NCBI GenBank assembly: GCA_965216585.1
Contig: CBDCGC010000003.1
Coordinates: 1,550,001-1,614,000 of the forward strand
Source: CADEER01 sp965216585
Lineage (GTDB): Bacteria > Desulfobacterota > Binatia > HRBIN30 > CADEER01
Length of the DNA stretch: 64,000 bases
Direction: 5' to 3'
Shown here: positions 35,709 to 43,252 of the stretch, in pieces
Layout of the letters: each line of letters begins with the position of its first letter
Position numbering within the stretch: position 1 is the stretch's first letter
The notes under the pieces: generated by a model
Told to the model about the DNA's origin: nothing
What the model saw: only the letters and a program-made list of their open reading frames with translations
Databases searched by the model: none
Position numbers and translations under genes: made by a program

Positions 35709-36728
35709 CTAGACGGTCTCCCGCTGCCCGCCGGCAGCCAGCGAACGCTGGATCGCTTCGAGCACCCGGACGACCGCCAACCCGTTCCTACCGTCGGTCA
35801 GCGGCTGCTTGCCAGCGCGAACACATTCCACGAAGTGCTCGCACTCGGCGCGCAGCGGCTCGCCCATCGATACCTTGGGAATGACGATGTCCCCGTCGCG
35901 GACGATCGAGCGAAAGGAGGCGAACGAATCGACATAGGGCGCCTTGGTCCGCGTGTCGTCCACGTGCTTGTCGTACATACGGATCGGTTCGCTGAGATTC
36001 ATGTCATCAAACGTCAGCATCGACTTCGCACCGACGACGGTGATGTCTCGCGCCTTGCGCGGGTTGAGCCACGACACATGCAAGTTGACCAGCGCCCCGC
36101 TCTGGTAGCGCATCGTCGCAAAGACGGCATCTTCGATTCCGTCGTTGAGCCATGAGCCGCCAACCGCCGAAACGTCCATTGGGTCGGCGTCCATCCAGTA
36201 GTTGGCAATCGATATGTCGTGCGCCGCAAGGTCCCACGAAGAGCTCACGTCGACCCGGATCGGCCCGAGATTGGTGCGCACCATCGACACGTAGTAGAGA
36301 TCGCCCAGGCGACCGTCGTCGATGTAGGCTTTTACGCGACGTACGCCCTCATTGAAGAGGAAGACGTGCCCAACCATGAGCGCCACACCCTGAGCGTCGG
36401 CGAGCTCGCACAAGCGCAGGGCCTCATCCGCCCGGTGGGTGATCGGCTTCTCGACGAGGACATGCTTGCCGTTTTCGATCGCCGTCTTGGCGAGACCGAA
36501 GTGCGTACTCGTCGGCGTCGTCACCACCACGGCATCGACATCCTCGGCCGCCACCACGGCATCCGCGGAAGTCGCAACACGGACGTTCGGGAAACGCTGC
36601 GAAACCAGCGCAAGTCGTTCCTCCGAACGATCGACGACACATACCACCTCGCTGTCGCGGCCGTCCTGAAAATTGCGGATCAAATTGGGGCCCCAGTGCC
36701 CGGCTCCGATGACGCCGATCCTCACCAT
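35709..36728 (-). CDS. Gfo/Idh/MocA family oxidoreductase
   Basis: A 339-residue NAD(P)-dependent oxidoreductase. RIGVIGAGHWGPNLIRNF is the dinucleotide-binding loop, EKPITHR holds the Lys94-Pro95 pair typical of the family, and AAHDISIANYW carries the conserved D-x-x-x-x-x-W-type active-site helix. In context it most likely oxidises C3 of a UDP-sugar to give the keto substrate for the aminotransferase, the WbpB/WlbA role. Its sequence is closer to the general MVRIGVIGAGxWG group than to classical WbpB, so the reaction is an inference. A GT2 gene ends 10 bases upstream. Confidence 0.8.
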   Translation of the reverse strand: MVRIGVIGAGHWGPNLIRNFQDGRDSEVVCVVDRSEERLALVSQRFPNVRVATSADAVVAAEDVDAVVVTTPTSTHFGLAKTAIENGKHVLVEKPITHRADEALRLCELADAQGVALMVGHVFLFNEGVRRVKAYIDDGRLGDLYYVSMVRTNLGPIRVDVSSSWDLAAHDISIANYWMDADPMDVSAVGGSWLNDGIEDAVFATMRYQSGALVNLHVSWLNPRKARDITVVGAKSMLTFDDMNLSEPIRMYDKHVDDTRTKAPYVDSFASFRSIVRDGDIVIPKVSMGEPLRAECEHFVECVRAGKQPLTDGRNGLAVVRVLEAIQRSLAAGGQRETV

Positions 36729-36738
36729 CCCATGACCT

Positions 36739-37461
36739 CTACTTTCGTATCCCCAGACCGAGATAGACCAACGGACGCAAGATCGACCACCAGCCGACGA
36801 AGGGCGTCATCTTCGTTTGTCCCACACTCTTGGGGGGATAGGTCTTGGTCACAGGAACCTCAGCCGTTCGATAGCCCAGGCGAATCGCCTGGATGTACAG
36901 ATAGGGTTCTAACTCATACTCATCCAGCCAGCGCTGGTCCAGATTCAGCCGCGAATCTTCGATCAACTCGCGGCGGAAGGCGCGAAAGCCGTTGGTCGAC
37001 TCGCTCACCCGCTTGCGCGCCACCAGGGAAAATAACAAGGGGTGCACGCGGGTTGCCAAGCGCCGGTAGAGGGGCATGGCACCGTAGGTCTGATCGGGTT
37101 TGAGGAACCTCGAACCCTGGACGAAGTCCGCCCGACCGTCGCAGATCGGATCCAACAGCGACGGAATTTCCTCCGGTGCGTCTTTGTTGTTGCCGGCAAC
37201 GGTCACCAGCAGGTCAAAGCCGCGCTCACGGGCGTCGAAGTACGCCAGGCGCAGAGCGGCACCGACGCCGACCGTCTCACCGATCCGCATCACATTGGCC
37301 CCCGCGCTCTCGGCCAGGCTGGCCGAGCGGTCACTCGAGCCGTCGTCGACCACCATCACCTCGTCGACGACGTCGCGCGGCATCCGCTCGACGACGAGCG
37401 GAATCTTCGCCTCCTCGTTCAAGACCGGTGCAATCGCAATGACGCGCAACCCTCTGTACAT
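36739..37461 (-). CDS. GT2 family protein with altered metal-binding motif
   Basis: A 240-residue protein with the GT2 fold. IAIAPVLNEEAKIPLVVERM, VVDDGSSDRS, VQGSRFL and STNGFRAFRRELIED match DPM1-like enzymes. Where these have DxD (DGDGQH or DADHSH) this one reads TVAGNNKDAPEE, so the metal-binding Asp pair is missing. It may use another metal site or belong to a specialised subgroup. The ATG complementary to 37459-37461, with GGGAG just upstream, is chosen because resemblance starts there; the frame is open 104 codons further. It is the first gene of the operon running to 28635. Confidence 0.75.
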   Translation of the reverse strand: MYRGLRVIAIAPVLNEEAKIPLVVERMPRDVVDEVMVVDDGSSDRSASLAESAGANVMRIGETVGVGAALRLAYFDARERGFDLLVTVAGNNKDAPEEIPSLLDPICDGRADFVQGSRFLKPDQTYGAMPLYRRLATRVHPLLFSLVARKRVSESTNGFRAFRRELIEDSRLNLDQRWLDEYELEPYLYIQAIRLGYRTAEVPVTKTYPPKSVGQTKMTPFVGWWSILRPLVYLGLGIRK

Positions 37462-37593
37462 TCTCCCACCTACGGCGGACGCCCAGGCAAAGCTCGCACT
37501 CATAGCCGACCTGGTCGGCGGCTCACAACCCACCAGCCGGTTCGATCGGCAAAGACGGGTTGCCTTCTCGCATGATTCGGCCATCATCGCCCC

Positions 37594-39066
37594 ATGATTG
37601 CCGATCCGCTGATCTCCGTGATCATACCCGTCTACAACGAGCGGCACACGCTGGAGAAGCTCCTCGATCGCGTACGGGCCGTGCCCATCCGCAAGGAGAT
37701 CGTGCTGGTCGACGATGCGTCGACGGACGGAACTCAGGAGATCATCAAACGGATCGTCGAGACCTGGCCGCAAGACGAATCGAACGAGCTACGCGCCTTC
37801 TTCCAGGACGTGAACCGCGGCAAAGGCGCGGCGGTTCGACGCGCCATCGACGAGATCCGCGGCGACATCACACTCATCCAGGACGCTGATCTCGAGTACA
37901 ATCCGGCCGAATATCCGGCGCTACTCGCTCCGATCCTCAGCGGCGATGCCGAGGTCGTCTACGGCTCGCGCTTCCTCGGCGGCACTCGGCGGGTGCTGTT
38001 CTTCCGCCACACCATGGGCAACAAGCTGCTCACCTTTCTTTCCAACCTGTGTACCGATCTCAACCTGACCGACATGGAAACCTGCTACAAGGTGTTTCGA
38101 AGCGACGTGATCAAACGCCTCAACATTTGCTCCGACCGCTTTGGAATGGAACCCGAAATCACCGCGAAAATCGCCAAGATGGGCTGCCGAATCTACGAAA
38201 TCCCCATTTCCTACCACGGTCGCGAATATTGGGAGGGAAAGAAGATCGGCTGGCGCGATGGTTTCGCGGCGATCGCGACGATCCTCAAGTACTCCTTCTT
38301 CGACGACGACGGCGTCGACGATCCAGGCTATGTCACACTGCGCCGCTTGCGGCGCGCCAAGCGCTACAATGATTGGGTTTGGTCGCTGCTCGAACCCTGG
38401 GTCGGCAAGCGCGTGCTCGAGGTCGGCTGTGGTGTCGGCAACTTCACCCACTATCTGCGCCAACGAGACTACGTCCTCGCTACCGACAACAACGACGAGT
38501 ACCTCAAGATGGTCGGCTCTTCGATGGCGAGCCTCGACAACGTAAACGTGCAAAACATCGACTGGGAAAACGCCGATTTCGACGAGCTGCGGGCGCACGA
38601 CTTCGATACGATCGTCTGCCTGAACGTACTCGAGCACATTGAAAACGATGCCGGTGCTCTGTCGTCCTTCTCGTCCATCCTCCACGACGAGGGTCGCCTG
38701 GTTCTCCAGGTCCCGGCAATGCAGAGCATCTACGGCGAGATCGACCGAGCCATTGGACACTTCCGCCGCTACGATCGAGACGCCTTGCGCGCGCTGTTGG
38801 AAGACGCAGGGTTCGAAGTTGAGCACCTGCGCTATTTCAACGTTCCCGGAATCTTGGGCTGGTACGTCAACGCCGTGCTCCTCGGTCGATCTTCTGTACC
38901 CGGAGTCCAAGCCCGATTGGTCAACCTGCTCGTGCCACTCCTGCGCCTGGAGCAACGATTCGATCCATCCTTCGGGATGGCGCTGATCGCCATCGCCAGG
39001 AAACGTCGCGACGCGCAGGCCGGCCCATCGTCTTTCGTCCTGCCCGATCGATCCGAGTCCCATTGA
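37594..39066 (+). CDS. Fusion of GT2 glycosyltransferase and SAM methyltransferase
   Basis: A 490-residue two-domain protein. Residues 1-240 are a DPM1-like GT2: VIIPVYNERHTLEKLLDRV, LVDDASTDGT, LIQDADLEYNP (DxD) and VVYGSRFLGG. Residues 265-470 are a class I methyltransferase: VLEVGCGVGNFTHYL (about 272-286), TIVCLNVLEHIENDAGA and GHFRRYDRDALRALLEDAGF. The domains are joined without a stop or frameshift. One polypeptide may glycosylate a lipid carrier and methylate a related product, or be tethered for coordination. It is divergent from the GT2-wbp-like operon across 132 bases. Confidence 0.85.
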   Translation: MIADPLISVIIPVYNERHTLEKLLDRVRAVPIRKEIVLVDDASTDGTQEIIKRIVETWPQDESNELRAFFQDVNRGKGAAVRRAIDEIRGDITLIQDADLEYNPAEYPALLAPILSGDAEVVYGSRFLGGTRRVLFFRHTMGNKLLTFLSNLCTDLNLTDMETCYKVFRSDVIKRLNICSDRFGMEPEITAKIAKMGCRIYEIPISYHGREYWEGKKIGWRDGFAAIATILKYSFFDDDGVDDPGYVTLRRLRRAKRYNDWVWSLLEPWVGKRVLEVGCGVGNFTHYLRQRDYVLATDNNDEYLKMVGSSMASLDNVNVQNIDWENADFDELRAHDFDTIVCLNVLEHIENDAGALSSFSSILHDEGRLVLQVPAMQSIYGEIDRAIGHFRRYDRDALRALLEDAGFEVEHLRYFNVPGILGWYVNAVLLGRSSVPGVQARLVNLLVPLLRLEQRFDPSFGMALIAIARKRRDAQAGPSSFVLPDRSESH

Positions 39067-39088
39067 CCGGCTGAGTCCGACCGGAGGT

Positions 39089-40471
39089 TCAGAAGTAACG
39101 AAAGGAGAGGAACGCCTTCCACCCGGACGCGAAAGCCCAGATCAACACCCCGACGCTCGCCAGCGCCGCCAATCGGCGCCGCCAGCTCGCTCCCTTCCAA
39201 ATCGCCCCCGGGGCATCGAGGAAGAGCCCGCTGCCGGCAACCAGAAGCAGCTCGACCGGCAGGCGAAAGCGCGTCGCCGAAAAGCTGATCAACGTCGGTA
39301 CGATGACCGCCGCCGCGATGAGCGGGAGAAGCGAGACGAATCGCCCCGGCGCCGTCGCCAAACCTACGCTGCCAACGAACGAAACCGCGAAGAAGGAAAT
39401 CGTGGTAAGAAACGCGAGTGCCATCCGAATGGGCATCGCCTCCAACGGCTCCCAGATGAAGTCGTATCCCCATACGCCAACCGCCTTCCCCCCCCACTTC
39501 TCACCGGGCACGTTCATGAGGCGTTTGACCGGAAAGCTGGTCGGCGAGAACAGGCTCAGGACATTGCGAAGCTTCTCGAAGGGCCACCACGGCATGCGTC
39601 CCCAGATCGCCTGCAAGGCCTGCCGTCGCCCGGCGATTGCCCGCTCCCGTTTGGTTTCGCCGAGTCGTTGATACTTCCCATAGCTCATGATCCTGGCCCG
39701 CGAGCCGCGCGGTGGGTTGCCGATGTACAAGTTCATCGCCATCGTCTGACTCACCAATCCGACGATCCCCGAGGATCGATAGATGTGGTTGGACCACGGC
39801 AGAATCAGCATCGCTGCTGCGACGCAGACGATGGCAGCGCATCGAACGGCCTTGCCGAGGTCTCGGCGATGGAACCACGGAACCGCCAGCGACGTCACCG
39901 CAATCAGCATGACGCCAACCTCGCGCGTCAGCGCCGCGACACCACAGGCAACCCCGGTCGCCACGGCGACCAACACCCCGGGGCGCTGCAGCAGCCGCAG
40001 TGCGGCGAAGATCACAATGAGAAAGAAGACAAGGAAGTAGGTTTCGGAGAACGCATAGTGGCTGAACCAGATGAAGTTGGGGTAGATCGCCGCAATGGCG
40101 GCGGCGATTGCGGCAGCCCTGCGCGTACCGATCTGCGTCACCACCGCGTAGACGAGGACGGGAACGAAACAGCCGAAGAACATGCTGGCGCCGCGAACGA
40201 CGAACAGGCTGTTGCCGAAGATCGAAATCGCGAACGCGTTGATCAACTGGGTCGCCGGCGGCCGCGTCGTATTGAAGGGCGCCCCCAACAGCCACGACCA
40301 TGCGTTGCCGTAGTACGAGAACTCATCATTGATGATTTCGGTCGGCGAGGTGACATACCACGCGCCGACGCGCAGCAAGGCGCCCATCAAGAAGACGGCC
40401 CAGAGACGACTGTCCCGCCAGCCCCAGGCTCGGAGCGCGGCCGCGCGATCACCTTCGGTTTTCACATCCAC
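39089..40471 (-). CDS. GT39-type (ArnT/PMT-like) membrane glycosyltransferase
   Basis: A 460-residue membrane protein with about ten helices. The first loop has SPTEIINDEFSYYGNAWSW with Asp49-Glu50, the GT39 acidic pair, followed by TTRPPATQLI. SETYFLVFFLIVIFA and LTREVGVMLI are further GT39-like segments, and MAMNLYIGNPPRGSRARIMS forms a hydrophilic loop. It would transfer a sugar from a polyprenyl-phosphate donor outside the cytoplasm. The start is GTG complementary to 40469-40471. It converges on the GT2-methyltransferase fusion (22 bases) and is divergent from the MBOAT gene. Confidence 0.78.
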   Translation of the reverse strand: MDVKTEGDRAAALRAWGWRDSRLWAVFLMGALLRVGAWYVTSPTEIINDEFSYYGNAWSWLLGAPFNTTRPPATQLINAFAISIFGNSLFVVRGASMFFGCFVPVLVYAVVTQIGTRRAAAIAAAIAAIYPNFIWFSHYAFSETYFLVFFLIVIFAALRLLQRPGVLVAVATGVACGVAALTREVGVMLIAVTSLAVPWFHRRDLGKAVRCAAIVCVAAAMLILPWSNHIYRSSGIVGLVSQTMAMNLYIGNPPRGSRARIMSYGKYQRLGETKRERAIAGRRQALQAIWGRMPWWPFEKLRNVLSLFSPTSFPVKRLMNVPGEKWGGKAVGVWGYDFIWEPLEAMPIRMALAFLTTISFFAVSFVGSVGLATAPGRFVSLLPLIAAAVIVPTLISFSATRFRLPVELLLVAGSGLFLDAPGAIWKGASWRRRLAALASVGVLIWAFASGWKAFLSFRYF

Positions 40472-40676
40472 TCTCGTAGTCTTCCCGCGCCCCCGACAGA
40501 ACGGGTATCGCGACCGCCATCCAATACGCGATCGCCACCTCCAACTCCAACACCTGCAAGACTGCTCATCCCTAGCGCAAGGGAGTTGTCAGCCGTGCAA
40601 CTACGAGTGTATGAACGGTGGGTTTTCCCGGTCGCCGGCGGATAGCGCCAGCCAGAACAGTGGACGGAACCCAAGA

Positions 40677-42083
40677 ATGCTTTTCAACAGCCTCGAGTTC
40701 TTCGCGTTTCTGGCGATTGTTCTACCACTTCAAGCCGCTTTGCCGGCGACCCTGCGCAAGGCTTTTCTCCTACTCGCCAGCTACGTGTTCTACGGCGCCT
40801 GGGATTGGCGCTTCCTGGGCCTCATCGCCCTCTCGACGATCGTCGACTTCACGGTGGGAAAAAAGATGGCCGTGGCGACGGACCCAGGCCGGCGACGCTC
40901 TCTCCTCTTGACGAGCTTGATCATCAACCTCTCGCTGCTCGGCTACTTCAAATACGCGGGGTTCTTCGTCGACTCGTTCACCGCTCTCCTGGAGTCCTTC
41001 GGCTACGCACCTTCCGGATACGCCCTAGACATCATCCTGCCGGTCGGTATCTCCTTCTACACGTTCCAAACCCTGAGCTACACGATCGACGTCTACCGCG
41101 GCGAGCTCGAACCGACCAACTCGCTGCTCGACTTCGCGCTCTACGTCGCATTCTTTCCTCAACTGGTCGCCGGGCCGATCGAGCGGGCCCAGCACTTTCT
41201 GCCCCAGATCCAGCGCTCGCCCCGCCCCTCCGACGAGGACATCAACTCCGGCTTCTGGTTGATTCTGTGGGGTATCCTCAAGAAAGTCGTCGTCGCCGAC
41301 AACCTCGCAACCTTGGTCGACATGGTCTACTCGAGCGCGGCGAGCCCAACCGGCCCGGAGGTCCTCCTCGCGACCTATGCCTTCGCCTTCCAGATCTACT
41401 GCGACTTCTCCGGTTACACCGACATCGCCCGCGGCGTCGCGCGCCTGCTCGGCTACGATCTGATGATCAACTTCCGCCTGCCCTATACGGCAGAGAACCC
41501 CTCGGATTTCTGGCGGCGCTGGCACATCAGCCTATCGACGTGGCTGCGCGACTATCTGTACATTCCACTCGGCGGTAACCGCCACGGAACGGCAAACACC
41601 TATCGCAACCTCTTCTTGACCATGCTGCTCGGCGGACTGTGGCACGGCGCCGCCTGGACATACGTCGCCTGGGGAGCCTACCACGGAGCCCTACTCGCCA
41701 TTCACCGCGCCTACCGCTCGGCCTACCCGGCCGAAAAGGGCGATTCGCGCGGCCGCCTCTGGTTGCGCAGGCTCGTCATGTTCCACCTCGCCTGTATCGG
41801 CTGGATGATCTTCCGGGCCAACTCGATCTCCCATTTCGCCGCGCTGTTCACCCGCTTGTTCAGCAACGCCGACGGTGGCTTCGTCGCCGCTTGGATCCTG
41901 CCCTTTGCCCTCTTTCTGTCCCCCCTCCTGGCGTACGAGATCTACCAGTCGCGGAGCCGTTCGCTGGAGCCGATGACACGCCTCGGGACCCTCTCTCAGA
42001 TCGCCGCCGGCATCGCCCTTCTCTTCCTCATCACGGTTTTCGGAGAAGACCAGAGTGCGCCCTTCATCTACTTCCAATTCTGA
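40677..42083 (+). CDS. MBOAT family O-acyltransferase (AlgI/DltB-like)
   Basis: A 468-residue membrane-bound O-acyltransferase with about eleven helices. It begins MLFNSLEFFAFLAIVLPLQA, the typical AlgI-type start. PVGISFYTFQTLSYTIDVYR, LVAGPIERAQHFLPQ, and FWRRWHISLSTWLRDYLYIP are family blocks, and GGLWHGAAWTYVAWGAYHG holds the essential His (His323). It should carry acyl groups, usually acetyl, across the membrane to a glycan-modifying partner. The next gene overlaps its end by 29 bases and encodes an SGNH-like protein, the usual partner. ATG 40677 is chosen over upstream in-frame codons because of the conserved N-terminus. Confidence 0.9.
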   Translation: MLFNSLEFFAFLAIVLPLQAALPATLRKAFLLLASYVFYGAWDWRFLGLIALSTIVDFTVGKKMAVATDPGRRRSLLLTSLIINLSLLGYFKYAGFFVDSFTALLESFGYAPSGYALDIILPVGISFYTFQTLSYTIDVYRGELEPTNSLLDFALYVAFFPQLVAGPIERAQHFLPQIQRSPRPSDEDINSGFWLILWGILKKVVVADNLATLVDMVYSSAASPTGPEVLLATYAFAFQIYCDFSGYTDIARGVARLLGYDLMINFRLPYTAENPSDFWRRWHISLSTWLRDYLYIPLGGNRHGTANTYRNLFLTMLLGGLWHGAAWTYVAWGAYHGALLAIHRAYRSAYPAEKGDSRGRLWLRRLVMFHLACIGWMIFRANSISHFAALFTRLFSNADGGFVAAWILPFALFLSPLLAYEIYQSRSRSLEPMTRLGTLSQIAAGIALLFLITVFGEDQSAPFIYFQF

Positions 42084-43176
42084 GAGTCTCACTTGGCTCA
42101 CGCCGGCGGCGAGGATTCTCATCGGCATCGCACTCGGTTTTCTTCTCCTCGATCGCCTGGTCGGCGTCTTCACTCCTTGGGAATGGCTGTCAGCTCGGGT
42201 GCCGCGCGCCGAGCTCATCCCCGCCGGTGTCATCCGCGACGAGGTGGCGCTGCGCCGTTCGCGACCAGGCAACACGATCGTCATCGGAGCGAGTCGCGTG
42301 CAGCCGGCTTTCTATCCGAAGAACTCGCAGATCATCAAAAAGAGCAAGACGCGCTTCACCGTTCTCGCTCACCCCGGTCTCGGCGCCTACTCCATGCAGG
42401 CTCTGGCGCCGAGAATCGTCGATGCCGAGCCCGGGTTGGTCATCTTCGGACTCTCCGAGCTCGACACCCATAGCGCCTTGCGACTCGAACCATGTGTCGC
42501 CGGCGAGCCTTCTCACGCCTTCGCCAGCGTGCTCTTCTCCTCCCCCCTTCACTTCCTTGCCGAGCAGCGCAACGCACTGCTGCGCCTCGGCCTTGCTGCG
42601 GGTGTCCATACCTACCGCCACCGGCTCATCACAGAACGCCTGCTCTTTTCTCGCGGACTCCGATTCAAACGCGACCAGCGTCTCAGGCCTCGGGCCTATC
42701 TCCGGCAACTGCGCGCTTCGGATCGGGGTGAGCTCCGTGGCCCCCACTACGAGGTAGCAGCCGCCGACTTGCACGAAATCGTCCAGGACCTGACCGAGCG
42801 CTTTCCCGGACGCTACCGCCTGACCAATCGCCCATACTTCCGCCTCGTCCGCAACCTCTCCGATGGTGACAACGCCGTGATCAAGACGGCCCTGGTGCGC
42901 GCTGCCATCCAACACGTGGCCGAGTCCGATGTGCCTGTCGCCATCGTCGAGCTCCCCATCTACGCGCTCGGGCGTAGACTCTACGATCCCCGGCTGCGCC
43001 GCGAATTCCACCGCGTTGTCGGCTCTATGGTCGATCAATACGGCTTGCGTTTCGTTCCGCTCGAAGAGCAACCGACGTACGAAGACGGCGACTTCATCGA
43101 CATGACGCACACCAACCACAAAGGCGGCCTCAAGCTGCTACGGGTGTTCATCGATGTAGCCACCCGTACAAACTAG
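42055..43176 (+). CDS. SGNH-like acyltransferase partner of the MBOAT protein
   Basis: A 373-residue protein with one N-terminal membrane helix (about 20-37) and an extracytoplasmic domain. VIGASRVQPAFYP holds Ser80 at the nucleophile position and DFIDMTHTNHKGG near the end gives the Asp/His pair. This is the layout of DltD, AlgJ/AlgX and related proteins that finish O-acylation of surface polymers with an MBOAT partner. GTG 42055 lies inside the MBOAT gene (29-base overlap), so the two are translationally linked. The polymer is not known. Confidence 0.78.
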   Translation: MRPSSTSNSESLTWLTPAARILIGIALGFLLLDRLVGVFTPWEWLSARVPRAELIPAGVIRDEVALRRSRPGNTIVIGASRVQPAFYPKNSQIIKKSKTRFTVLAHPGLGAYSMQALAPRIVDAEPGLVIFGLSELDTHSALRLEPCVAGEPSHAFASVLFSSPLHFLAEQRNALLRLGLAAGVHTYRHRLITERLLFSRGLRFKRDQRLRPRAYLRQLRASDRGELRGPHYEVAAADLHEIVQDLTERFPGRYRLTNRPYFRLVRNLSDGDNAVIKTALVRAAIQHVAESDVPVAIVELPIYALGRRLYDPRLRREFHRVVGSMVDQYGLRFVPLEEQPTYEDGDFIDMTHTNHKGGLKLLRVFIDVATRTN

Positions 43177-43252
43177 CCTCGAAGCGGTTTCTGCTCGCAG
43201 GCAATCTTTTCTATATCAGGTCGCTCGGCGAACCCCCGCGCAACGACGTCTT

